From Sulfurovum sp. (GTDB lineage Bacteria > Campylobacterota > Campylobacteria > Campylobacterales > Sulfurovaceae): DNA of 9,395 nt. Below the pieces are notes generated by a model. The model saw only the letters and a list, made by a program, of their open reading frames with translations. It was not told the origin of the DNA and made no database searches. Made by a program: the position numbers and the translations under genes. Positions 1 to 6,588 of the stretch are shown here, one piece after another. The stretch lies in the NCBI GenBank assembly GCA_003978375.1, contig QNZW01000019.1:1-9395 (forward strand). The letters run 5' to 3'. Each line of letters begins with the position of its first letter. Position 1 is the first letter of the stretch.

Positions 1-1248
1 ACTCAGAAAATCCTTATTACGTTAGGATTCCTATTTATGTACAGAGTACTAGCCTATGTACCTACGCCAGGTGTTGATTTGGGTGTTATTAAAGAGTTTT
101 TTGATAGCAATTCAAACAACGGTGTGGGTATGTTAAATATGTTTTCGGGTGGTGCTGTTCAACGTCTTAGTATTATCTCTTTAGGTATTATGCCCTATAT
201 TACGGCTTCTATTGTGATGGAACTTCTCTCTGCTACTTTTCCTGCACTTGGTCAAATGAAAAAAGAGCGTGATGGTATGCAAAAATATATGCAAATTATT
301 CGTTATTTTACTATTTTTATTACTGTGGTACAAGCTATTGGTGTTTCTATGGGACTTCAAAGTATGACAGGTAAATCAGGTGCGAGTGCAGTCATGATTG
401 ATCCTGTGACTTTTACAGTATTAACAACATTCTCAATGCTTACAGGTACAATGTTGCTTATGTGGATTGGTGAGCAGATTACACAAAAAGGTATTGGTAA
501 TGGTATTTCACTTATTATCTTTGCAGGGATTGTATCTGGATTGCCAGCAGGAATTGCAAATACTATTCGATCAGTCAATGCAGGTGAGATGAACTTTTTA
601 ATGTTGCTTGGTATATTAACAGTCATGCTCGCAACTATTTTGGCTATTATCTATGTTGAACTTGGAGAGAGAAGGGTACCCATCTCTTATTCACGAAAGA
701 CAATTATGCAAAATCAAACAAAAAGAGTGATGAATTATATTCCTATAAAAGTAAACCTTTCAGGAGTTATTCCTCCTATTTTTGCTTCTGCTATTTTAAT
801 GTTTCCTTTAACAGTATTGCAGTCAAGTAGTTCAAAATATGCAACGGCTATTGCTGATGCTTTGGCACCAGGAAATATTACCTTTACGATAGCTACTTTT
901 TTACTTGTTATGTTTTTTGCTTTTTTCTACGCTTCGATTGCATTTAATGCAAAAGATATTGCAGACAATCTAAAAAGACAAGGTGGATTTATTCCTGGTG
1001 TGAGACCAGGTGAACATACCAAAGAGTTTTTAAATGAAGTAGCAAGTAGACTTACAGGCTCAGGTGCATTGTATTTGGCTATTATCTCTACAATACCATT
1101 TATGATTATTTCAGGAATGGGTGCAACCTTCTATTTTGGGGGCGTTGCTGTCCTTATTATTGTGCAAGTAGCACTTGATACCATGAGAAAAATAGAAGCA
1201 CAAAGAACAATGAATCAATACGATACCTTAGGTAACGTAGGTTTATAA
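1..1248 (+). CDS. secY: Preprotein translocase subunit SecY (5' end cut off)
   Basis: SecY is the channel-forming subunit of the SecYEG translocon in the inner membrane; with SecA or the ribosome it exports or inserts proteins. The frame is open back to base 1 with 12 codons ahead of the first internal ATG at 37, and that ATG falls inside the first hydrophobic segment, so the true start lies just upstream and probably only a few residues are missing. The 415 visible residues carry the plug/TM2 region (FSGGAVQRLSIISLGIMPYI), the cytoplasmic loop ELGERRVPISYSRK, and the loop DIADNLKRQGGFIPGVRPGE, which contacts SecA and ribosomes and keeps the conserved arginine of the RPGE motif. Multiple hydrophobic segments fit the usual ten-helix topology. 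The TAA stop shares its last A with the map start codon, implying translational coupling. Confidence 0.97.
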   Translation, partial: TQKILITLGFLFMYRVLAYVPTPGVDLGVIKEFFDSNSNNGVGMLNMFSGGAVQRLSIISLGIMPYITASIVMELLSATFPALGQMKKERDGMQKYMQIIRYFTIFITVVQAIGVSMGLQSMTGKSGASAVMIDPVTFTVLTTFSMLTGTMLLMWIGEQITQKGIGNGISLIIFAGIVSGLPAGIANTIRSVNAGEMNFLMLLGILTVMLATILAIIYVELGERRVPISYSRKTIMQNQTKRVMNYIPIKVNLSGVIPPIFASAILMFPLTVLQSSSSKYATAIADALAPGNITFTIATFLLVMFFAFFYASIAFNAKDIADNLKRQGGFIPGVRPGEHTKEFLNEVASRLTGSGALYLAIISTIPFMIISGMGATFYFGGVAVLIIVQVALDTMRKIEAQRTMNQYDTLGNVGL

Positions 1249-2009
1249 TGGCAATTGCTATTAGAAAACCTAACGAGATCGCTAAGCTAAGAGCAGCTGG
1301 CGAGATTGTTGGGCTTACACTAGAATATCTTCAAAATACTATTACAGCAGGTATGACACTTAAAGAGATAGATACTTTAGGTGAAGCCTATATTCGCAAA
1401 CTTGGGGCAGAACCTTCTTTTAAAGGACTTTATGGATTTACTGGTTCAGTATGTACTTCATTAAATGAAGTGTGTATTCATGGAGTTCCTGATGATACTG
1501 TTATTCAAGAGGGTGATGTATTGGGTTTAGACATAGGTACAAAGCTAGATGGATATTTTGGTGATGCAGCTATTACCATACCTATTGGCAAAATAAGTAC
1601 AGAAGATGAAGCACTTATAGCCTGTTCTAAAGGAGCACTATATCATGCCATCGGTGCTATTAAAGTAGGTATGCGTTTTAAAGAGCTTACCAAAATACTT
1701 GAAACATATATTACTGAAGCTGGGTTTGTACCTTTACGTGACTATTGTGGACATGGTATTGGTACAAAACCCCACGATGAACCCAATATTCCTAATTATC
1801 TCGAAGGTAAACCTAACCAAGGTCCTAAGATAAAAAATGGTATGGTGTTTTGTATAGAACCTATGGTATGTCAAAAAAGTGGTATACCATTTCTTTTAGA
1901 AGATAAATGGTCTGTTTTGAGCGAAGATAAGCTACGGTCTGCACATTATGAGCATCAAGTAGCTGTGATAGATGGGAAAGCAGTTATTTTGACTGAAGTA
2001 AAACAATGA
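1248..2009 (+). CDS. map: Type I methionine aminopeptidase
   Basis: Cytoplasmic metallo-aminopeptidase that removes the initiator methionine from nascent proteins after deformylation. At 253 residues it has the usual length of the bacterial type I form without N-terminal extension. All expected active-site residues are visible: substrate-contacting His78 (in VCIHGVPDD), metal ligands Asp95 and Asp106 (GLDIGTKLDGYFGDAAIT), His169 (DYCGHGIG), Glu204 (FCIEPM) and Glu235 (YEHQVAV), plus His176 (KPHDEPN). These match the E. coli MetAP positions nearly one for one. The ATG overlaps the secY stop by one base. Placement between secY and infA is a common bacterial spc-operon arrangement and fits its role beside the translation machinery. 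Confidence 0.97.
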   Translation: MAIAIRKPNEIAKLRAAGEIVGLTLEYLQNTITAGMTLKEIDTLGEAYIRKLGAEPSFKGLYGFTGSVCTSLNEVCIHGVPDDTVIQEGDVLGLDIGTKLDGYFGDAAITIPIGKISTEDEALIACSKGALYHAIGAIKVGMRFKELTKILETYITEAGFVPLRDYCGHGIGTKPHDEPNIPNYLEGKPNQGPKIKNGMVFCIEPMVCQKSGIPFLLEDKWSVLSEDKLRSAHYEHQVAVIDGKAVILTEVKQ

Positions 2010-2031
2010 AAAAAATTTGTAAAGGAATACA

Positions 2032-2250
2032 ATGGCAAAAGATGATGTAATTGAAATTGATGGTAAAGTGGTTGAAGCCTTACCTAATGCAACGTTTAGA
2101 GTGGAATTAGATAATGGACATATTGTCCTTTGTCATATCGCAGGAAAAATGAGAATGCATTATATTAAAATTCTTCCTGGAGATACAGTAAAAGTAGAAC
2201 TTACCCCATACAGCCTTGATAAAGGTCGTATCACTTTTAGATACAAATAG
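2032..2250 (+). CDS. infA: Translation initiation factor IF-1
   Basis: IF-1 is a small OB-fold protein that occupies the A site of the 30S subunit during initiation and works with IF-2 and IF-3. The 72-residue product has the standard length and signature (start [20 protein letters not shown], the [20 protein letters not shown] core, and the [23 protein letters not shown] end). It lies 22 bases after map and is preceded by an AAAGGA-type ribosome binding site. It is followed at once by a stem-loop and a gap of about 400 bases before rpmJ, so it may be the last gene of this transcription unit or be partly uncoupled from the next one. Confidence 0.97.
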   Translation: MAKDDVIEIDGKVVEALPNATFRVELDNGHIVLCHIAGKMRMHYIKILPGDTVKVELTPYSLDKGRITFRYK

Positions 2251-2251
2251 G

Positions 2252-2292
2252 TATTCATTTAAGACTGTGTATAACGCAGTCTAAGATGAATA
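2252..2292 (+). promoter_or_regulatory. Stem-loop directly after infA
   Basis: Two 16-base arms (2252-2267 and 2277-2292; TATTCATTTAAGACTG against CAGTCTAAGATGAATA) pair with one G-U and one mismatch, and two further pairs can close towards a 5-base loop. It begins two bases after the infA stop codon. No run of T follows (the next bases are TAAAACTTTC), so it is not a textbook intrinsic terminator. It could be an attenuator, an RNase processing site or a 3' stabilising structure separating the secY-map-infA message from the rpmJ-rplQ message. The pairing is seen directly; the function is inferred. Confidence 0.6.
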
Positions 2293-2378
2293 TAAAACTT
2301 TCAAGACAAAAGCAAAATTTAAATTTTGAAAAAAGCCATTTCTCTTCGTATATAAGAAAAATTTAATTAAAATTTCGG

Positions 2379-2384
2379 TATAAT
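2379..2384 (+). promoter_or_regulatory. Candidate sigma70 -10 box for the rpmJ-rplQ operon
   Basis: A perfect TATAAT sits in the context TTTCGGTATAATCCGTCTCCC. No TTGACA-like -35 lies 17 bases upstream; the upstream stretch (about 2293-2378) is instead rich in A- and T-tracts and includes a 14-base AT palindrome at 2314-2327. This fits campylobacterial promoters, in which the -35 is poorly conserved and periodic AT signals replace it. The C-rich stretch after the box resembles discriminators of growth-rate-controlled promoters. Transcription would start near 2391, giving a leader of about 255 bases before rpmJ. Confidence 0.6.
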
Positions 2385-2390
2385 CCGTCT

Positions 2391-2647
2391 CCCTAATACC
2401 CAAAATATTTAGGTTTAGGTAACTGCGCGAAGAATCTTTGATTAATGATGCACCGATTACTCAAGGGTTGGAGAGACTAAACATCGTTTATCCACGCAAA
2501 TAAAAGTAGCAATACTTAGGTGCAGGAACGTCAAACGTTCAACAAAAATTTTAAAGCGACTAGTCGCGCGAGTCATCTGTCGAAGATGATACAGCGTCAG
2601 CGTAGTAACTAGATTTTCTCTAGTTGCGTTATATTTAGGAGCAAACC
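2391..2647 (+). promoter_or_regulatory. Structured 5' leader of the rpmJ-rpsM-rplQ operon
   Basis: This stretch holds no recognisable gene but several inverted repeats. They are 2438-2464 (9-base arms, one mismatch, 9-base loop), 2526-2540 (GAACGT / ACGTTC, 3-base loop), a 12-base perfect palindrome GCGACTAGTCGC at 2556-2567, 2573-2589 (TCATCT / AGATGA) and 2605-2627 (AACTAGA / TCTAGTT core with two more pairs). There is also a tandem CAGCGT CAGCGT at 2592-2603 and a tandem TTTAGG TTTAGG at 2408-2419. It ends in the rpmJ ribosome binding site AGGAG at 2637-2641. In E. coli the alpha operon is autoregulated by S4 binding a structured leader; S4 is encoded downstream here, so an analogous role is plausible, but I do not recognise the fold. 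An independent small RNA is an alternative. Confidence 0.45.
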
Positions 2648-2761
2648 ATGAAGGTTAGACCATCAGTAAAGAAAATGTGTGATGATTGTAAAATCATTAA
2701 ACGCAAAGGTATCGTACGCGTGATTTGTAAAAATCCAAAACATAAACAAAGACAAGGATAA
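2648..2761 (+). CDS. rpmJ: 50S ribosomal protein L36 (bL36)
   Basis: A 37-codon gene starting [20 protein letters not shown] and ending [10 protein letters not shown]. bL36 is the smallest large-subunit ribosomal protein and binds 23S rRNA. Cys11, Cys14, Cys27 and His32 form the zinc ribbon, so this is the zinc-binding (C+) form. An AGGAG ribosome binding site ends six bases before the ATG. It is the first gene after the long leader and its stop lies two bases before rpsM, whose own ribosome binding site (AAGGA) sits inside the last rpmJ codons, so the two are probably translationally coupled. Confidence 0.96.
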   Translation: MKVRPSVKKMCDDCKIIKRKGIVRVICKNPKHKQRQG

Positions 2762-2763
2762 AC

Positions 2764-3126
2764 ATGGCTCGTATTGCAGGGGTTGATTTACCACAGAAAA
2801 AAAGAATGGAGTATGCACTTACTTATATTTATGGTATAGGGCTTACAACATCAAGAAAAATTCTTGATAGAACAGGCGTTGATTATAACAAGAGAGTACA
2901 TGAACTAAGTGATGCTGAAGCAGCAACAATTCGTAATGATATTCAAGAGCATGTCATGGTTGAAGGAGACCTTAGAAAAAAGGTTACTTTAGATATTAAA
3001 GCACTGATGGATCTAGGTTCATACAGAGGATTAAGACACAGAAGAGGACTTCCTGTTCGTGGACAAAAAACAAAGACAAATGCGCGTACTAGAAAAGGTA
3101 AGCGTAAAACTGTCGGTGCAGCATAA
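2764..3126 (+). CDS. rpsM: 30S ribosomal protein S13 (uS13)
   Basis: uS13 lies in the head of the small subunit, contacts the P-site tRNA and forms intersubunit bridges. The 120-residue product shows the N-terminal [13 protein letters not shown] signature, the helix-two-turns-helix region around [14 protein letters not shown], and the family signature [16 protein letters not shown] near residues 90-105, followed by a basic, tRNA-contacting tail ([11 protein letters not shown]). It starts two bases after rpmJ. Its TAA stop overlaps the AAGGAG ribosome binding site of rpsK. Confidence 0.98.
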   Translation: MARIAGVDLPQKKRMEYALTYIYGIGLTTSRKILDRTGVDYNKRVHELSDAEAATIRNDIQEHVMVEGDLRKKVTLDIKALMDLGSYRGLRHRRGLPVRGQKTKTNARTRKGKRKTVGAA

Positions 3127-3139
3127 GGAGTACATGTAA

Positions 3140-3514
3140 ATGGCTAAGAAAAAAGCAAAAAAGAATATTGCTAAAGGTGTTGTGTACGTAGCAGCGACTT
3201 TTAACAACACTGTGATTACAGTGACAGATGAAATGGGCAATGTAATTGCATGGAGTTCTGCTGGAGCACTTGGATTTAAAGGTAGTAAAAAATCAACACC
3301 TTTCGCCGCAACTGAAGCCGTGGCTGATGCGATGGTAAAAGCTATGGAAAATGGCGTAAAAGAGGTAAAGATTAAAGTGCAAGGTCCAGGTTCAGGTAGA
3401 GATACTGCTGTAAAAGCAATCGGTGCAACCGAAGGAATTAAAGTAACAGCTTTAAAAGATATTACACCACTTCCACACAATGGTTGTAGACCACCGAAGA
3501 AGAGAAGGGTATAA
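3140..3514 (+). CDS. rpsK: 30S ribosomal protein S11 (uS11)
   Basis: uS11 lies on the platform of the small subunit near the mRNA exit. The 124-residue product has a basic N-terminus ([13 protein letters not shown]), the core [20 protein letters not shown], the [12 protein letters not shown] motif, and the invariant C-terminal [13 protein letters not shown]. The ribosome binding site AAGGAG (3125-3130) is nine bases before this ATG. An earlier ATG at 3134 is followed directly by TAA and is only three bases from the binding site, so 3140 is the correct start. Two bases separate its stop from rpsD. Confidence 0.98.
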   Translation: MAKKKAKKNIAKGVVYVAATFNNTVITVTDEMGNVIAWSSAGALGFKGSKKSTPFAATEAVADAMVKAMENGVKEVKIKVQGPGSGRDTAVKAIGATEGIKVTALKDITPLPHNGCRPPKKRRV

Positions 3515-3516
3515 GT

Positions 3517-4143
3517 ATGGCAAGATATAGAGGTCCAGTAGAGAGACTAGAAAGAAGACTTGGCGTTGATTTGGGCATGAAAGGTGAGCGTAGACTCAGT
3601 GGTAAATCTGCCTTAGAAAAAAGACCATATGCTCCAGGGCAACATGGTCAAAGAAGAACAAAGATTTCAGAGTATGGTCTTCAACTTCAAGAAAAACAAA
3701 AAGCTAAATTTATGTATGGTGTTTCTGAAAAACAGTTTAGAACACTTTATAAAGTAGCAAACTCAAGAGATGGAAATACAGGTTCAATCCTTATTCAATT
3801 GCTTGAGCAAAGACTTGACAATGTTGTATATAGAATGGGATTTGCAACAACAAGAGCATCTGCAAGACAATTCGTAAATCATGGACATATACTTGTTGAT
3901 GGGAAACGTGTGGATATACCATCATTTAGAGTAAAAGCAGGTCAAAAAATAGAGATTAGAGAAAAAAGTAAAACAAACCCCCAAATTCTTAGATCAATTG
4001 AACTCACTAACCAAACAGGTATGGTTGAATGGGTTGATGTTGATAAAGAAAAACTATTTGGAATCTTTACGAGAATTCCAGAGAGAGATGAAATCGCAAT
4101 TCCAGTTGAAGAGCGTCTAATCGTTGAACTATACTCTAAATAA
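3517..4143 (+). CDS. rpsD: 30S ribosomal protein S4 (uS4), cysteine-less form
   Basis: uS4 nucleates 30S assembly on the 16S rRNA 5' domain and helps form the mRNA entry channel. In E. coli it is also the translational repressor of the alpha operon. The 208 residues include the N-terminal segment [17 protein letters not shown], the [11 protein letters not shown] motif near residue 36, and an S4 RNA-binding domain at roughly 97-160 ([36 protein letters not shown]). There is no cysteine anywhere, so this is the zinc-independent form. A GAAGGG ribosome binding site lies in the end of rpsK. Its position two genes after rpsM and before rpoA is the standard alpha-operon order. Confidence 0.98.
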   Translation: MARYRGPVERLERRLGVDLGMKGERRLSGKSALEKRPYAPGQHGQRRTKISEYGLQLQEKQKAKFMYGVSEKQFRTLYKVANSRDGNTGSILIQLLEQRLDNVVYRMGFATTRASARQFVNHGHILVDGKRVDIPSFRVKAGQKIEIREKSKTNPQILRSIELTNQTGMVEWVDVDKEKLFGIFTRIPERDEIAIPVEERLIVELYSK

Positions 4144-4165
4144 TAACATACAATAAAGGCTACGA

Positions 4166-5167
4166 ATGAGAAAAATTAAAGTTGCACCATTTATGCCAAC
4201 AGAGGTACAAGTGAATGAAATCAGTAAAAACCATGCTGAGATTATTGCTTATCCTTTCGAGAGTGGTTATGCAGTGACATTGGCACACCCTTTAAGAAGA
4301 CTTATTTTAGGATCTTCTATTGGGTATGCACCCATTTCTATTAAAATAGAAGGTGCCGCGCATGAGTTTGATAACATTAGAGGTATGCATGAAGATGTTG
4401 CCGTATTTATTATCAATCTTAAAAATATCCGTTTTAAAATAAAAGACGAAAGTGATAAAGTAGAGCTAAAATACTCTTTCTCTGGACATAAAGAGGTCAC
4501 AGCACAAGATTTAAATAATGATCAAATTGAAATAGTCAATGGCAATTTGCCACTTGCTACACTCAATGAAGATGCTGAACTTAACTTTACAGTTGTTATC
4601 TCAAAAGGTATTGGATATGTGCCAAGTGAAGACTTAAGAGATGATGTTGCTACTGATGCTATTGCATTAGATGCATTTTTTACACCAGTAAGAAAAGCAA
4701 ATTATAAGATTGATCCTGTACTTGTAGAGGATAATCCAAATTTTGAAAAAATTACATTTGATATTGAAACAGATGGACAATTAGGTCCAGTAGAAGCATT
4801 TACGAATGCACTTGAAGTTATGAATAAACAACTTTCTGTTTTTAATGGTGTACTTGATGTAGATATTTCTACGACACCCGTTAAAAGAAGTAGCGATGAC
4901 AGCGAACTTAAACCATTTATGCAAACAGTAGATAGCCTTGGATTAAGTGCAAGATCATTTAACTCTTTAGATAGAGCAGGGATTAAATTTCTTGGTGAAT
5001 TGGTGCTTATGAGTGAAAATGAGATTAAAAATATCAAAAATCTTGGTAAAAAATCTCTTGATGAAATCAACGAGTGTTTAGTAGAGCATGGATATGGTTC
5101 AGATTTTGAACTTGCAGAGAGTACAAGAATTAATCTTGTAAAGAAAATAGAACAACAAAAACAATAA
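4166..5167 (+). CDS. rpoA: DNA-directed RNA polymerase subunit alpha
   Basis: The alpha subunit dimerises to seed RNA polymerase assembly and, through its C-terminal domain, binds UP-element DNA and activators. The 333-residue length is normal. The N-terminal dimerisation motif HPLRRLILGS (41-50) and the assembly segment IEGAAHEFDNIRGMHEDV (61-78) are present, as is the ETDGQLGPVEAF motif (201-212). The C-terminal domain starts about 250; Arg263 in LSARSFNSL corresponds to E. coli Arg265, the main DNA-contacting residue, and NLGKKSLDEI (292-301) is the second DNA-contact region. An AAAGG ribosome binding site precedes the ATG and rplQ begins nine bases after the stop. Confidence 0.98.
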   Translation: MRKIKVAPFMPTEVQVNEISKNHAEIIAYPFESGYAVTLAHPLRRLILGSSIGYAPISIKIEGAAHEFDNIRGMHEDVAVFIINLKNIRFKIKDESDKVELKYSFSGHKEVTAQDLNNDQIEIVNGNLPLATLNEDAELNFTVVISKGIGYVPSEDLRDDVATDAIALDAFFTPVRKANYKIDPVLVEDNPNFEKITFDIETDGQLGPVEAFTNALEVMNKQLSVFNGVLDVDISTTPVKRSSDDSELKPFMQTVDSLGLSARSFNSLDRAGIKFLGELVLMSENEIKNIKNLGKKSLDEINECLVEHGYGSDFELAESTRINLVKKIEQQKQ

Positions 5168-5176
5168 AGGATTTCT

Positions 5177-5527
5177 ATGAGACATAAACATGGATACCGT
5201 AAATTAAATAGAACGTCTTCTCATAGAGCAGCGCTTCTTAAAAACCTTTCTATTGCTTTGACAAAAGAGGGTAGGATTGAGACGACATTGCCAAAAGCCA
5301 AAGAGCTTAGATCATATTATGAAAAGCTTATTACTAAAGCTTCAAGTGGTGATTTTAATGCACATAGAGCTATTTTTGCAATGTTACAACATAAAGAGTG
5401 TACCAATACTATTGTGAATGAAATTGCACCAAAGTATGCAGACAGAAATGGTGGATATACACGTATTATTAAAACACGTATGAGAAAAGGTGATGCAGCA
5501 CCTATGGCAATTATTGAATTAATATAA
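5177..5527 (+). CDS. rplQ: 50S ribosomal protein L17 (bL17)
   Basis: bL17 binds 23S rRNA near the peptide exit tunnel region of the large subunit. The 116-residue product has the family signature [20 protein letters not shown], the segment [14 protein letters not shown] (33-46), and the C-terminal [20 protein letters not shown]. It is the last gene of the ribosomal cluster. Its ribosome binding site AAAGGA overlaps the rpoA stop. A run of eight T follows the stop codon and a strong hairpin lies about 20 bases further on. Confidence 0.98.
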   Translation: MRHKHGYRKLNRTSSHRAALLKNLSIALTKEGRIETTLPKAKELRSYYEKLITKASSGDFNAHRAIFAMLQHKECTNTIVNEIAPKYADRNGGYTRIIKTRMRKGDAAPMAIIELI

Positions 5528-5548
5528 TTTTTTTTGCTACTGTAACTT

Positions 5549-5580
5549 TTTGTATTTAAGGCAAAAGCCTTGAATGCAAA
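5549..5580 (+). terminator. Terminator-like hairpin after rplQ
   Basis: Fourteen bases on each side of an AAAA loop pair without mismatch: TTTGTATTTAAGGC against GCCTTGAATGCAAA, with two G-U pairs. The tail that follows (CCCCTTTCATATTT) is pyrimidine-rich but not a clean T-run, so termination may be partial. Its position 21 bases after the rplQ stop and before two promoter candidates fits the end of the ribosomal operon. Confidence 0.65.
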
Positions 5581-5613
5581 CCCCTTTCATATTTAATCCT
5601 CGTATCATTTATA

Positions 5614-5642
5614 TTGACAAAGAGATATTTTTAGTGTATAAC
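5614..5642 (+). promoter_or_regulatory. Candidate sigma70 promoter (TTGACA-N17-TATAAC)
   Basis: A perfect TTGACA (5614-5619) is separated by exactly 17 bases from TATAAC (5637-5642). It lies between the rplQ hairpin and nfu and could drive nfu-TPR-like-murE with a leader of about 80 bases. A consensus -35 is unusual for this group, so the match might be chance. Confidence 0.45.
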
Positions 5643-5686
5643 TCACATAAAAGTAAAAGTACATAATAACTTTACTATGATTTGGT

Positions 5687-5692
5687 TATAAT
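5687..5692 (+). promoter_or_regulatory. Candidate -10 box closest to nfu
   Basis: A perfect TATAAT in the context TTTGGTTATAATTGTTT. No -35 match is visible upstream, as is usual in campylobacterial promoters. The predicted start is near 5699, about 30 bases before the preferred GTG start of nfu at 5729. From that point a message would carry AAGGA at 5717-5721 as ribosome binding site. Confidence 0.55.
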
Positions 5693-5728
5693 TGTTTATA
5701 TTTTACAGATATTATGAAGGATAGAGCA

Positions 5729-6007
5729 GTGATTCCGTTTACAGATGAAGAGTTAAAGCCTGCAGTTGATAGTGTCATAGAAAAAGTAAGACCTTCTATA
5801 AAACTAGATGGAGGAGACATTACCTTACTGACAATACAAGACGGCAAAGTATATGTTCAACTTCAAGGAGCATGTGTGGGGTGTGGAAGTTCTGGAACGA
5901 CCATTAAATTTGGCGTAGAAAGACAAATGCAAACATTAATACATCCAGAAATTGTGGTGATAAATGTACCACATGGATTTGAAGATAAATTAGATCAATT
6001 AGGGTAA
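5729..6007 (+). CDS. Nfu-type Fe-S cluster scaffold (NifU C-terminal domain protein)
   Basis: Small cytoplasmic protein with one Nfu domain, which holds a transient Fe-S cluster between two monomers and passes it to target proteins. The domain core VRPSIKLDGGDITLL and the cluster-binding motif GACVGCGSSGTT are present; the CxxC cysteines are residues 49 and 52 from the chosen start. GTG at 5729 is preferred: it has AAGGA seven bases upstream and gives an N-terminus VIPFTDEEL that resembles campylobacterial homologues as I recall them. An in-frame ATG at 5714 would add five residues but has no ribosome binding site. The N-terminal NifU (IscU-like) and ferredoxin-like domains are absent. The next gene begins two bases after its stop. 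Confidence 0.9.
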   Translation: MIPFTDEELKPAVDSVIEKVRPSIKLDGGDITLLTIQDGKVYVQLQGACVGCGSSGTTIKFGVERQMQTLIHPEIVVINVPHGFEDKLDQLG

Positions 6008-6009
6008 TT

Positions 6010-6588
6010 ATGAGTAAAAGAAATCAAGATATTTTATTACAAAGAGCAGAAGGTGAGTTCTTACAAGGTAATTTTAGTAAAGCGTTGCGTAGTTATGGAC
6101 TTATATTAAAAGATTATCCGATGCTAGATGAAGCAAAAGTGGGCGTGTACCTTTCTGATCTTGGTGCAGAAAGCAAAGATGAAGCACAAGCTTTGTTTGA
6201 TTATTATCAGATTATTAAAGATGAAAAAGAGAATGCAGTGGAGATTATTGATGGATTGTTGAATTCTTTAGACACTTCTAAAAATGAGATACAAAAGTTA
6301 CTACTAAATCCTACAGAAGAACAAATTGAATATGGTGATGGTATTAGGTATGATGATTTTTTAAAACTCGTTGAGAATAGAGGCAGTTTTAAAAAAGCAT
6401 TTGAAGATATTATGTTTTCAACCAAAGTGGTTATTACAGAAAAAGACGAGTTTATTGATTTTGTAACTAAATTAGCCAAAGAAGGATTTGATGAGATGGC
6501 ATTAGGCTATTTGGATGCTATTTCGCATCTTTTTGGAAATGATCAAGAGGTACTTTCTCTTTATAGTGTTGTCCGAGGTAAGCAATAG
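6010..6588 (+). CDS. Conserved hypothetical TPR-like protein between nfu and murE
   Basis: I do not recognise a defined function. The 192-residue product is soluble-looking, rich in Asp, Glu and Lys, and has no signal peptide or membrane segment. Residues about 8-40 (AEGEFLQGNFSKALRSYGLI, LKDYPMLDEAKVG) look like a tetratricopeptide-type helical hairpin, and the C-terminal part (EGFDEMALGYLDAISHLFGN) resembles another helical repeat, suggesting a helical scaffold or interaction role. It lies two bases after nfu and abuts murE with no gap. From memory C. jejuni has a hypothetical protein in the same place between its NifU-like gene and murE, so the position appears conserved in the phylum. The ribosome binding site is weak (TAGGGTAATT), suggesting coupling to nfu translation. 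Confidence 0.85.
   Translation: MSKRNQDILLQRAEGEFLQGNFSKALRSYGLILKDYPMLDEAKVGVYLSDLGAESKDEAQALFDYYQIIKDEKENAVEIIDGLLNSLDTSKNEIQKLLLNPTEEQIEYGDGIRYDDFLKLVENRGSFKKAFEDIMFSTKVVITEKDEFIDFVTKLAKEGFDEMALGYLDAISHLFGNDQEVLSLYSVVRGKQ

Noticed and set aside
2391..2640. RNase P RNA, tmRNA or SRP RNA in the infA-rpmJ gap
   Set aside because: None of the signature segments I know for these RNAs (for example the tmRNA tRNA-like ends or the SRP domain GGAAGGAAGCAGCC core) is visible.
3031..3480. 149-codon minus-strand open frame opposite rpsM and rpsK
   Set aside because: It lies antisense to two certain ribosomal protein genes, has low-complexity composition and resembles no known protein; it is a shadow of their codon use.
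4702..5070. 122-codon minus-strand open frame opposite rpoA
   Set aside because: Fully antisense to rpoA, Ser/Leu-rich shadow with no recognisable family.
5574..5666. 30-codon plus-strand open frame between rplQ and nfu (starts MQTPFIFNPR)
   Set aside because: Its ATG is inside the terminator hairpin, no ribosome binding site precedes it, and it runs through both parts of a candidate promoter.
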